DNA of 64,000 nt. Origin: Scedosporium boydii. Taxonomy: Eukaryota > Ascomycota > Sordariomycetes > Microascales > Microascaceae. This document shows, piece after piece, positions 42,793 to 54,900 of this stretch. The DNA lies in contig NJFT01000180.1 in assembly GCA_002221725.1 (NCBI GenBank), positions 19,943 to 83,942 on the forward strand, in the 5' to 3' direction. A program made the translations under genes and the position numbers. The notes beneath the pieces were generated by a model that saw only the letters and a program-made list of their open reading frames with translations, was not told the origin of the DNA and searched no databases. Positions within the stretch are counted from its first letter, which is position 1, and each line of letters opens with the position of its first letter.

Positions 42793-44267
42793 TCAACTAG
42801 CCGACCCCTGCTCCGCTGCATGCATCTTTGCCAGCCACTTGGGCATCTCTGCAAACTTCTCCTCGAAGCTCTTTCCGAACTTCTCCGCCTCACTGTACAA
42901 CGGATGTCCTTCCTTCCAATAGGTCTTGCAGTTCTCAACAATCAAACGTACATCCTCGGCGAACTCGCCCGCCGCAGAGTACATCTGCCTGTCCATCTTG
43001 GACTTGATGGTCATGAGGTCCATTGGCTTCTCAATCTTTTCAAGGTAGTCCGGCACCCCGTCAACGATGGGATCGACGGGCTGTCGAAACGGCTTGACCA
43101 GTCGAGTCCAATAGCCTGTGGTGTTTCCCAATTTAGTTCCTCTTTCGTAGTATTAAACAAGAAATGCAGGCGAGGGAGAGCAACGTACCTGGGCCGGAAA
43201 GCATACGACTCAGCAAGTCAGAGCAAAAGTCTACCTTTTGCGCATCACTGAATGAGCTGTCGCTCACCACAGCGCTGCTAACTCGCCTACTCGCAGCCGG
43301 GTTCTTGGCGGAGCCAGGCAAAGACCTGCGCGGCGCCCCACCCGTGCCAGCGCCTCCTGTGCTGCGCGAAGACTGTGGCAAAGGAATGGTGGCGGGTCCG
43401 GACGCCCGCCGATTCTTCTTTGAGGATCTAGCGTTCTCATCGTCACTTCCACCTTCTTCCTCGAGGTGATGTGCGTTCCTCTTTGAACCAGCCGTGGCAG
43501 AAGATAGAGCGTTGCGTACTGTCCCTAGCGAAGTTGGACCATCTGTGCCAGTTGCAGAGTTCCCGCTGGCATCGCCCGCAGCACCAACTGGAGCCGGGGC
43601 GCTAATGGCACTCATTTCCACGACCAGCTCGCATAAGAACTCCTGAGGAAGACTCTTTGCAAACTCAGCTGGGGCATCAGAGGACTGAAAATACTCCTCG
43701 GCCCATTGTAGGAAGAGCCGGCGGATTTGTGTGCCTTCGTCCGTCTCCTTCCAAACCTTTGAAATCAAACTAGCACCTGGAATATGCCTCGTCCTTTGCT
43801 TCACCTCCTCCATACATTCCAGTGTTTTGCTACACAGTCCCTCCACTTCGTACTTTATTCCCAGCTGCCACAGGGCGAAGAGGTCTTCATAACTGGGAAC
43901 GCTGCCATCGTCCGGCCACACCTCTTGGGTATATATGAAATTTTGCGCAAGGCCGAATACGCTTGCCGTGGCTTCGGGGATTTTGACGACGTGTTCGACC
44001 GAGTTTTCGGGTGTGTTCTCAAACTGTCGTCTGAAGTAGCTTGATACGGCACAGAGAAGGTCCTTTTGGAGACCAAATGGAATCTCATCTGAGCCCACCA
44101 TAACGACAACGAATATCGCATGCGGTTGGCTGGAACGATATGTCAGAATCAAAGCATGACAGCAAGGGGAAGCGATGAGCTTACAGCCATGAAAATGAGG
44201 GTCTACCAGCTTTTGAGCTGTCTTCAGCCGAATGGGCTGCAGTGTGTCCATTAACTCTGGTCGCCAT
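42793..44267 (-). CDS. BTB/POZ-bromodomain fusion protein, three exons
   Basis: Exons: 44267-44185, 44129-43189, 43139-42793. The 55-bp first intron is not a multiple of three, and only the start at 44267 (MATRVNGHTAAHSAED) joins in frame with the BTB domain. The protein is 456 residues. The N-terminal BTB-like domain is about 30-130 (HAIFVVVMVGSDEIPF; FRRQFENTPENSVEHVVKIP), followed by a conserved helical part to about 215. A Ser/Gly-rich linker with basic patches (SKKNRRAS) could be a nuclear signal. A bromodomain spans about 355-440: PDYLEKIEKPMDLMTIKSKM and EFAEDVRLIVENCKTYW. Where bromodomains carry the acetyl-lysine-binding Asn (consensus NCxxYN) this protein has Trp416 (NCKTYW). A chromatin-linked adaptor is likely, but acetyl-lysine reading is doubtful. 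Intron 2 ends GAAAGAG, an unusual but frame-required acceptor. Confidence 0.8.
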
Positions 44268-45445
44268 CCTTTTGGATTATCGGTTTGTGAAATAAGTCGA
44301 GGTTCTCGCTCTTGTATATTTGGGTTCTATCAGTTTGGGGAATGGAAATATCAGTTTGGTGTTCTCCCAAGAAGTGAATTGGTGATGAAAAAGAACTTGG
44401 GTCGAAGGTTAAGAAAATAAGACAAAAAAGTCACGAACAAGTGACACAACTCAGAGTGAGACTTGCTCCAGTCGAGGAGGATTGGGCTCGGCCCGTTTCA
44501 TTCAAGGAAAAGCGAAGACGGGTGAGAGTTGGGGGTGAGCGAGTGACTAGGCCCTCCAATGTCGGTTCTCGGAACTGGGATAGGGTCGAGTTCAGGTGCT
44601 AACTATAGCACTTCTGAACAGGCTTGCGATTTCGATGGTCCTGTAGGTGAATATATCCCCTAACCGAAAATCGAAGGATATGATGCTATTCAAATGTTCC
44701 TGAGCACAGCTCAAAGGAAATCCCTCCGTTGCTTTCAGGAGACACTGCCTTTTACTCACCACAGCACTTGGAAATGCTGATGGATGAGAGGGAATGAAAA
44801 GACAATGACTTTTCCTTTAATTGAAGCTTGGAATTGGTGAGATCTGAGGGGAAATAGCTCAGGTGTAGGTCAAATTAATGAAGATATGGGAAATGGGATA
44901 TATGTTCTCTCTTCATCATGGAGCTGGTGAAATGAGATGATCTCGTCTGGCAATCTGACCATTTTGGGATGTGGTCTGTGCGCACGGAAAGCTGATGTAC
45001 TATGTACCTTTGTACCACCAGTCAGCCTATGTGTGGCTGGTGGGTTACTTGCCACAAGCTTGCCTCGAGCCACATTCTACCGCTGCTCTGCTTGGATGGT
45101 TGAGGCTGTCACGAGTGAAGACCTGAAGATGGTTCTCATGGCAATGCAGTGGCTCCTGCCAAACTCGACCAGGTTCTGGTATCGATTCAAAGATGCAGCT
45201 TCCTCGGCTTCGTGATTTTCTCCATCTACCCACCTTCCCTTTGAAGACCTGGGCGGATCATGAAAGTCCAAGAGCCGCCACATGATGGCGCTGCCTGATG
45301 AAGATAAATGATGAAGATGAATCCGGCTCTCTACTCTTCCCACTATAAAAAGGGCCACCCACTTCCAAACCAAGACACATCCCAGGCATCCTAACTAACT
45401 ATATCCAAAGTACGGCCATCTTGGTTTACTGCCTCACTCGATGCT
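44268..45445. promoter_or_regulatory. Divergent intergenic region with TATA box for the + strand gene
   Basis: This 1.2 kb separates divergent starts. TATAAAAA at 45344-45351 is followed about 95 bp later by the ATG of the next gene, normal spacing for a fungal TATA promoter with a short leader (CTAACTAACTATATCC lies between). An ATG at 45441, five bases before the chosen start, opens a 16-codon frame that overlaps it. Confidence 0.55.
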
Positions 45446-45967
45446 ATGGCCTCCAAACCATTGCGGTGGGGCTGTTTGGTCGGGGGCGTAGGGGGGGCTC
45501 TGGCATCGTATTCGCACCTCATCCTTGAGCAGCTCGGAATCATCGATCCGGACGATAACATGTATTCTCCTGGTTGGATCGACAGTGTTTCCGTTCAACA
45601 AGCATGGGCTGAATTTCGTCGCGACTTCTTAAATCGCTACTACGACCCCGATGAACTGGTTGACTTTGACGAGCCTCTCAAGTCCGACGTGGTCAACGGT
45701 GTCATAGTCGATATGACGACTCTGTCTCTGGCACTCGACTCACACGATTATCCTGATAAGGATGACTGGGATGAATTCGATCACTGTAAGCACTTTGTCG
45801 TTACCATCCTCCTTGACGGCCTTAGTCCAGAGCTCCAGACTTGGGCCTACGTCGAACTCTGGGAGGACCCGAAGAAAATCGTCGAGGCACTGTTCGAGCT
45901 TCCTAATCCTTTCAGACCGAGTGCCGATGATGGACTGAAAAATCCCGATCGATCCCCAACCCAATAA
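45446..45967 (+). CDS. Hypothetical 173-residue protein with a weak Gag-capsid-like segment
   Basis: I do not recognise the gene as a named family. The start MASKPLRWGCLVGG has a good context (GCTATGG) and lies about 95 bp behind a clear TATA box. The protein is acidic, with aromatic-rich helices (QQAWAEFRRDFLNRYYDPDE). The segment HFVVTILLDGLSPELQTW followed by a 'DPKKIVEALFEL' helix resembles the 'LLxGLxPxL ... ea' pattern of Ty3-type Gag capsids, though shorter and not decisive. No zinc knuckle, protease or reverse-transcriptase sequence follows within the next kilobases, so if the likeness is real this is a solo, possibly domesticated, fragment. A plain orphan gene is equally possible. 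Confidence 0.5.
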   Translation: MASKPLRWGCLVGGVGGALASYSHLILEQLGIIDPDDNMYSPGWIDSVSVQQAWAEFRRDFLNRYYDPDELVDFDEPLKSDVVNGVIVDMTTLSLALDSHDYPDKDDWDEFDHCKHFVVTILLDGLSPELQTWAYVELWEDPKKIVEALFELPNPFRPSADDGLKNPDRSPTQ

Positions 45968-48900
45968 GAAAGTCAAGCCGGACTTGCGTGTGTTAAATGG
46001 GGTGGATGGAAGCATGGCGGCTGACGAAGACATGGAAAGAAGAGGCATTTCGGCCAGTTGATGCCAAGTTAATACGCTAAGGTGAGGCGTGATATAATCG
46101 TAAAGAACAAGGAACTAGATATTCAATCAAACACCTTGTTTTGTTCACTTCCGACCTTCGTTCGTTCTAACACTTCACGGTGTCTAGAGTTTTGAACCGG
46201 ATTGCCTTCCACGCCTCGTCAACTGTGTCTGCCATGAGCCTACGCAAAACCAACGGCATTCTTCCTTCATCAATTGACCCGCTCCGTCGAAGCCCCTCAT
46301 GGGATGTGGCTTTCGGCCACGCAATGTTCGAACTGATCTCCATTGACACAATGCGGACCCTACGTACTGATTTAATTCTTCTTGAATAATACCGACCACC
46401 GTCTTCTGACCCAAATCTTAGTGGCCTTGGCAGCGTCCCTGATATCTTAGGCTTCGAGCTTATGAGTCTTCAAGTGACTTCGAGATGCCCATATCCCTCA
46501 ACTACCATGAACGCACTCCACCTACGCTCCCTCGAATGCCGTAGCGATGGAAAGCAAGACGACAGAACAACTCACTCGTCAATGAAACGTTTGCCGTGAT
46601 CCGCAAAAGAACGAGACAAACAAGTCCTAGGTGGAAAACAACATCAGATGTAACGCAATCAAAGATGCCCAAGGAGACCCCGACTCTCCATTCACCACCG
46701 AGTCCCAAAAATAGACCATTTCACACGTCCGCAGAGGCAGAATCGCATATTCTCTCTGCAATCCATTCGCCTGGCCATCTAAGCCCTTACCGACCTCATT
46801 TTCCACTTCTCGCTGCCAAGTCTACCCCTAACACAAGACCCCCCATCCACACCCGCTCGGCATCGACTGCCTCGCAGCTTTGCCCGCACTCCCCCTCACA
46901 TCCATGGCTCCTTTCTAACCCCACTCGCCCTCTCAAGAGCCGAGAAATAACAGGGATGGCCTTAGTTCCTTCATCGTGGGTCATCCACCAGCGCCCGCAG
47001 TAACGTGTCTTTCATTTTCCCGCCTTAAAGTCTCTATCGAGACGACGGAGGGTCTGAATAAAGGCGACGAACCCGGTGAGAGATGTCGGGCGTCAGGCCG
47101 ATCATCACTGCTGGTCGTTAGCGAGTTTGCTATTGAAGGAAAAGCTCGGCGTTGTTTCGTTGGCAGACGAGGCGAAACATAGACACGTCCAGGGGAGTGA
47201 ACCGATCAAAGCGCGAGCCAGATAATAGACTTGGAGGCTGTCTGTATACAGAACAATTAATCCTGCAAGCATTGCCAAAACAAACCTGCACATCAGACCG
47301 GTCTTCGTGGGGCTATCTCGGCCCTCTAACCCCCTCCCCACGTCTCCTACAGTCCTAACCACTGCCCCATCGCTCTCCTCCCACATGGAATGCGTCACCC
47401 TTGGCGATGGGTAAGAGTTCAGGAGTCGCAATATGTCCTGACTCTGCAAACCTTCCGACTTGCTCACATGTCAAGTCCCGTCTCCGGCTCGATAAGAGCT
47501 AGGAACTTTAGGATGTGGCGACAAGAGCGGAGGGTACCACAGTTTGCACCCCCGGGAGCACAACATCATGACCTCCAACAGCCCGACGTGCCCGGACCAG
47601 GGTATCTGCGCATGTTTTGGAGGGGGTTTCAAGTTTGCACGTCTACACAGCAACTAAATGCCAGGTAGCCCCGTTACTTGGGCCAACCGTTCGTCTAACG
47701 TTACGGTCGTGAACCCCCAAGCCGACTGAACTGCCCAGTGCATGGTCGGTTTCTCCCGCAACCTTGATTGTTCACAGGGACTATATTGTTTAATTTCTAA
47801 ATTTGAAGGTTTTTCGCTCTTTTACCATCGTTAGTTACTGAAGAAAATGGGTGATTAGGGCTCCATACCTTCTTCACTCCTGTGCTGGGGCTCCTGGAAA
47901 GAGTGTCGTAGCTCAAGGTAATATGTCAGTCAACGTTGATGAGATAATTCATCCGTTGAGGGCAGCCACATATCAGACCACTCTTCCTTCGAGGGAAGAA
48001 CATATTTTCATCAGACATCCTCAAAGTTCAAGTTTGTGGAGTGCAACCGTAAGAGGCCCAGACCGATGTAGAAGTGGAAATTCAGCGCATATGCTGCACT
48101 TCTCATAGACAATACGTCACTGATATACGGTTCAAGTAACCCAAGATGGAAAGCACAAGCGAGGGCGAGTGGATTGGCAGCTCGGCTTCTCTCACAAACT
48201 TGAGAGAAACAAACCTTCTATTTCTAGAGGAACTGAGTTGGGGACTGATAAACACCGAAGACGCGTCGTCCAGAGCATCCGCGTGACTAAATGCGTGACC
48301 AGCTCAGTTCCAGAAAGATGGGTCTGGAAGCAAACAAGCCGAGACATGACAAAGTGGATGAATGCGGTAGCAAACTGTTCCTGCTCTCGGTCGCATTGGT
48401 TCCTGGAGTGGGCGTACAGCCACTTGTTCTGCCGTCAACAAACCATCATGCTCCGAGTCTGAAACGGCACGAGCCCGATTAACGACCCCTTCATCGTGGT
48501 GAGGACTGGCAAACAACGCTGTAGCCGACCACTCAATACTCAGGCCTGCATATTCTGCGCAGTCTTCTTAGCCAGCTCGCTAATTCGGATATCCGTCTGC
48601 CTTGGCACGCACGATAAGCCTCAAGGTTGGGTTGGCGGTGGCGATGGTTCCTTTCGGATGCTGCACCACTTGTGTGACAAATCAATGGGCCATAGCCCAC
48701 CGGTGGTTTGCTCGTCTTCGGGATCATATGGCTCGACCAGACACCCGATCATGTCAGTGCCTGACTTCGGCGCTGCTCGGCTCATGTGGACCAGAATTAC
48801 TATTGGCAGTCCTGCTCTCGTTCTCCCATGTAATGAGGCAATGAATACATTAGCAGTTCATGCGTTCATACAAGACTGAGTCGTGATGAAACTATTTGTT

Positions 48901-51900
48901 ATTCATCGAAGGTGGGAACAAATACGAGCCCTCATTAGGCGAGGACCTTCTCTGCAGAGTGGGTAGCCGCCGATGCTCGAAAAGATATCGGTCAGGCGCG
49001 AATCCAAGACCAGTAGAGGGTCTCATTAAAGCTGTGGAGCATCTGGGATCGCCCCAGGGAAAGGCGAGCGAGGGGATTGTGAACGTCGGGGGTATCCATG
49101 TTCAAGCGCACTGCGAGAGACATCGAATACCGGAGTGTGTATCGACGCTGTAATCAATAGGGCATCACACAGAGAGATATTACTTTGCTCTTGGGTGTTT
49201 GAGCTGAAAGAGCTCCTCCGAATTCATGTGTTATATGGAGGTCGCTTAGACAGAGAAAGGGTCAGTTTTGCCCACTGATCAACGGTATTGATCGTTTATT
49301 TTATCACAAGGACTATGGGCTAAGGTTCGTATAGAAATAGATGTCGACAACGAGCCTTGGAGATTTGCCCCTTCCATTTCAGTCGATGCCTCCCGTTCCA
49401 ACATCCAAGTAACCCAGAAGAAACCAACCTAGTATATCTCAAGGCACAAGAAGAGTGAATCTCTTCTGATCCCAAAATTTTCTCTGCCACGGCAGCATGG
49501 TCCCTAAAACCTAGGGACGGACTAAGATGTGAATTCAACGTGGTTGGGAGATCGCTGGAACTTTCTCCCGAAGGATTGCATCGTCCGGATGCATCACGAG
49601 GATTTTCAAATACCGTTAGTTAGAATCGAAGCCCACATTTGTCAACCCAGAGTAGAACTGAATACTGTTAGCTCCCCGGCCTATGAACTTTCGTTTGTTG
49701 ACATGTCTCGGGTGGCAGCATCTCAATGGCTCGCCTCAAGACCAAGGCAGAGGAATGCAGCCCTTGGCCATCTTCTAGTTACTTCTGATACTGGGGCTCG
49801 ATACCAATGCGCCCGTCTTGTTCTATGCTGGGTCCCGAAGTTGGCATCCCTGTCGTTTGCTAGTCTTGTCTATATGTCTACGGCACGAACACGGCCATGT
49901 GCTTCTCGGCATTACGTTTAGAGGTTCTGTTGCGATGATTAACCCACAATAAGGCAAGATAGTTAAAAGGCGAGTTACAGTTTTCTGAAAAGACTAGGCC
50001 ATATCAGCACCTTATTGGCTCATCACATAGCTCCCCATCTAGGCGCAAGGGTAAGGTTGATGATGTGTCACTTGCCACAAGATCTCACGACGTAGTCAGA
50101 CAGAAGTACTGGTCTCTACACACAACACCAGCAGTCAGTGGCTTCAGATGTTTTGACATGCTTGGCAATATCCCAAAGCTTCAGGAAGCAGAGAGTTTCC
50201 ATAATCTCCAAACCCTACACAAGATGTTGGCTAATCCCACATAATTCATCCTCGGGAAACAGTTGTGGAGAGTTATGAGTTCACGGTGAATGCTAAGCTT
50301 TTCGGAAATTAGGTCTCAGGGTACATCTCGGCCTTCGCCACTGCTTCTATGCACATATATCAAAGTGAGGCTTGCTCTAAATTGGCACGGGTCAGCCTAC
50401 TCGATCTGACACCGTAGAACTCGTGTTCCGTGCAAGCTTCTGTCCGCCTGCTCTAGGAAACGGATGCGTGCGTCAGCCCGCGTGAGCTTTACAAGCATCT
50501 TGTTTACCGCGAGTCACCCTGGAGCTGCGTCGAGAATCTAATGCCCGGCCTCTTCATGGCCCTATCTCCACAGGAGTTGAGAAGAAGAGGTCCTCAACCG
50601 CTGCGTAGACGTATCTTATTTTCACGCCCAAGTCGTGGCCAGTCTTGTTGGCAATAACGTGTCCGGGTCCCTCTGATCCTTCTCTTTCTTGCTCTGTCTC
50701 TCTCACAATTGGCTGGCACCTTCGTGTGCAATATTCCACGCCGCCTTAACAGGCCCCCTCCCTTTCATGTTAAAAGTGGCTGCAAGATGCCACGACATCA
50801 AGCAGAACACGACGGCAGAGTGCTGCGTACACGCCCCCTCCTAATAACAATGCGCTTTCTAACGTGACCGGAGAAGTTTAGTATCTCACCTTCATCCAAG
50901 CCGGGCGTGAAGAAACGGGTTCCGACCTCCATGAGAAGGCTGTGCCTTTGCCTGACAGAGAATATTCTTGGTCCAAACCTTCACGTAGTTTCAACCCATG
51001 AAACTGAAATATGACTGTGTTCACACTAAAGACAACCAATCAGTTCGGGCAGGTCTCGCCTTAACCTGTGAAGGTATCGGGGGTTTTCTTGGTTCTCGAT
51101 TCTGCACCTAACTTCACTCGGCTTGAGGCCTAAGCCGATGATCAGTATGTAAGTGATCCCTAAAAATCCCAACAGTCGCCTGTTCAGTAATGGAGCGATT
51201 ATGGCCGTTGAAGGAGACCAATAGATAAAACAGGATGAGAAGAACAGAGCCGTACTGCTTCAAATTCAAGGAATACAGCATTTTACCCCTGAGTGGTCGA
51301 ATTCTCTTCCTTCATCTGCAGCTTTCCGGCCTACTGCGGTGTAATATCACGCCAGTCAATGGAGTTGCCCGAGTAGGCCGCATTGAAAACACCGACTTTG
51401 TAGAAACACTGGTGGCCGGGTAGCTGCATATCTGAGGCGCGGAAGGGGAGGGGAACGAGATGGCAATTTCTGCAATTTTGTAGGCCGGGGGAAACCACAT
51501 TCCCTTGTCTCAATCGTTTCGCCCATTCACGTTTTGCTCAATCCAGTGGCAAGAGATAGCAACGTACCCGCGAACATGGATTAAGGCCAAGTTGATTCCC
51601 CACCCGACGACGGCGGGGGATAGTTGTAAACGACCCGATGCTTGCGCTGCTTCCCTCGGCCCAATTAACCATGGCAATGTAGCGTGAAGAGCGCAGTCTT
51701 GTCACCGGCTCTCGTGAAGACCATCAATCATATTTCATAAAGCAGACGCGGTCGGATTCTACCGCACAAGCCAGACCAATGATGACGACGACTGGCGACG
51801 GAACACCTAATTCCTGGTCTCCTCTAGTCTCCTCGAGAGGCTTTCCTGTAAGAGGATCCTTTGCTTGTTGTTGCCGATGTATTGTCCCAAAAAAAAAAAA

Positions 51901-54900
51901 AAAAAGGAGAGGAAAAAATCCTTATACTCTGAAGAGAGGGGTACAAGCAGCCCTGCACTGGAAGCGGATTCTTGCTTCGGGATTGTCGGTGAGGGAGAAG
52001 GGGCCGGTCCGGTCAGAGCCTGGATCCATTGCCTTTCTCAACGGATGCACCCCTTCGCCGACAAGACGCCGGCCTGGGTCGAACACGCGTGTAGAAAATG
52101 ACGACAGAAGCCTCAGTCCAGAGTGGAGGCCGGAAACTACGCGCTCTTTCCCTGCCATTTCCAGGGCAGCCGCAGGACAACATTGTCTGGGAAAGAAGGA
52201 CTGGACACCGCCTTCCATTACCCTTGGGATTCGCCTTTCCATTCTGGGAAGGAACATGGCAAGGAGACAAGGTCCATTTCAGACCGAAGGACCTTCCCAG
52301 ACTCTGGTCTCTGTATAGAATAAAAAGGAAACCCAGTTGGCTTCTTTCCTGGTTTCCCGTTCTTTCACTTTCCAATGTTCCCATATTCCTTTGTTTGTCA
52401 ATCTTGCCATCATTTGGTTTCCCAACTCTTTTCATTGTGCTCGATCGAGTCTACTGAGTCCTTGTGCGTTTCCGCTTCGGCTTCCAAATCCCCATGCAAC
52501 ACGACCCAACTCTATCGTTGTCGAGCGCCGGTCGATTTCGTAAAGAATCCTCGTTGTGGATGGACAAGTAATGCAATACACCCCATCACTCGACACGTCC
52601 TCGACATTCCTTACCTCCACCACAGTATCTGCCCCCTGCCGACTACCGAGTCTCGTGGATCTTCTGCCCAAACCGCCAATAGCAGGCCATACCATTCTCA
52701 TACAGCCTCATCCTGGCATGCTCCTCGTACACGCCTTGGGTTTGCAGGGTGTTGGGCTCTGGAAGTAGATATATAGATGCAGAGCTGGCCACTCCCCCAG
52801 CACTTCGGCCATAGTTATTTGGCAAGCTGTCGGTTTTCAGACTAGACTAACAAACCAGTACGGTAACCTTGGACACTGGCCGCACAATTCTCGTGGGAAC
52901 TCACTGGCAGTATATCCCAGACATTGAAGGTCGATAACATCCTCGATCTGTATCATCACTCAAGGAGACCCGGCGACAGTCTTATTCAGAACAGCGAGTA
53001 TTTAGAGGCTGGCATCCGTATCCGTCGCCCTTGCCTATCCTGCCTGCCAATTCCCCCCCCAGTACCCTGATCGCGCGGCGTTAATTGTACAGGGCCAAAG
53101 CCAAATAAGCGGTTAGAACACGGTCCGGCTGCTGGCTGTGTATGCAGGAAGGTGCCGTCCCTCCCTCGTCCTTTACTTGCATGGCTGGTCCTGCGGAACG
53201 TGATGCCTCCCGGAATGCCGGCACTAACAATGCCGCAGTAAGTTCCACTTCTCGAAGGTGAACCAAGGCTCCTCGTCCCAACGGGACCCGAGCTGTTTCC
53301 CAGCCTTTGTCAATCTCAGCTCCCTGAGATCGAATCACTTCCCCAGCGCGTTCGTGATCGACCTATTTACTGCGGCTACTGCGACTGGGGGAAGCCCGGT
53401 CTACAATCCACTAGTCACTTCGCCCTATTGCTTGTCGGGAAGCTTTTTGTGAGCGCAATCCGCTTTCCTCCATTGTTTTTTCCCTCCTGTAACAGACAGA
53501 CACAAATCTCGCGTCTTAAGATAAAGGTTGACTCCAGAACTAAGTCTGGGGACACTCTTGCAATGCCAGAAACGGGGTTCTTATAGAGACGAGGAGGCAT
53601 CCGGTACGCCGAGCTAACAACTACTACTACAGCAGGAAATATCCGAGACCAATCCTTGTGTAAGTCCAAGGTTACGAGGATTATCAGCGCCACCGACCGA
53701 TCAGCCGTGCGACTTCACAGTTCCTATTTACCCACGTTTGCGGCAAGAGTCGCTGAAGCTGGCCGCATGAATCCCAAGGTAAACAGAAAATCCCAAGCCC
53801 TCTGCCAGTTGGACCATTCTCTCGGTTAAGTTTTTTTTCCCTGCACCTAAGATGGAACTGCTTTGAGCAGAGTCATCTTGCGTTCCCACCTTCGATGTGT
53901 TCTTTCTTAGTCACCCCGCGTATTGAACGTCACACCAGCCGAACCAAGAGGTATTGTATTATATTAAGTACAAATGAGCCGGTCAATCTAAACCATCCAG
54001 CTGAGAGAGGGGGGGGACCGACTTGTGAGGCGGTGTCTGCATCGAAGCTCAATTCGCGTTTGGGCAAGACAAGAGAGATGGTGCGAATGCGAAGGATTGA
54101 TGAGTTGTCTCGAAGTAAGTTTGATTTTCCCATTTGTCCTTAATATTTGGTCGCTCGGGATTCCTACACAATGGCCTGCATTTCTCTTTGCCTCGGACAT
54201 CGGTGGGTCAATCAAGGGAGCGCTTGGAGGACAATGGATGAAAAGCACTAGGCGCATCCTTGTTGTGGTGGGTGTCTTTCCCGGTTGGCAACAGGGATGG
54301 TATTGGGAGCCGACGGAAAGTTCTACATCGGCTGCAGCCTGCTAGCACTCCCCGTCTGCTGCTTGCAAACGGAGGGTTCTTCTCTCCTGGACTCACTCAC
54401 GCACACCAAAGACACACCACACACACACACACATACTGCTCCGGACCCCTCGCTTGTTCCCTCTCGCGCTTCCTATTTTCCACAGCCCCACAATCATCCA
54501 CTTCTAGTGAAGGGGTGGCTTCACAGGGTAGGAAGGTGTGAGCGTATTGACTAAGCGTTGGCGCAATGCCCCTGCACGTCTTGGCCAATCCGTTTTTTAG
54601 GCCAGGACAGAAAAAAACGAACGTTCGGAGAGCCCCTCCCCTTGCTAGCCACAAGGCTCGCCTGACGAGGTACTGAGTAGTGTCCTCGTAGTACCACCAG
54701 CGTACTCGCATGTCGTGCAAGTTATCGCCAAGTTTTATGAGAGATCTTTTACGCCCCCCATCAACCCACACCCACCACACGCCCACGCACACACACACAC
54801 ACGCACACGCAGACACGCTCTCTCATAGCCCTGCCTGCTTCCCATCTCCCAACATTGCGTCCTCCGTCTTCAGCCACCCCGGTTTCCCTTCCGTCTCCTT

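Noticed and set aside
44130..44251. BTB-bromodomain gene starting at the ATG at 44251 with the first intron unspliced
   Set aside because: That frame reads through a clear 55-bp GT-AG intron; the ATG at 44267 joins in frame once it is spliced and gives a better N-terminus.
51779..52318. 179-codon open frame on the + strand
   Set aside because: It reads through an A17 tract as a lysine run and has no recognisable fold or neighbours supporting it.
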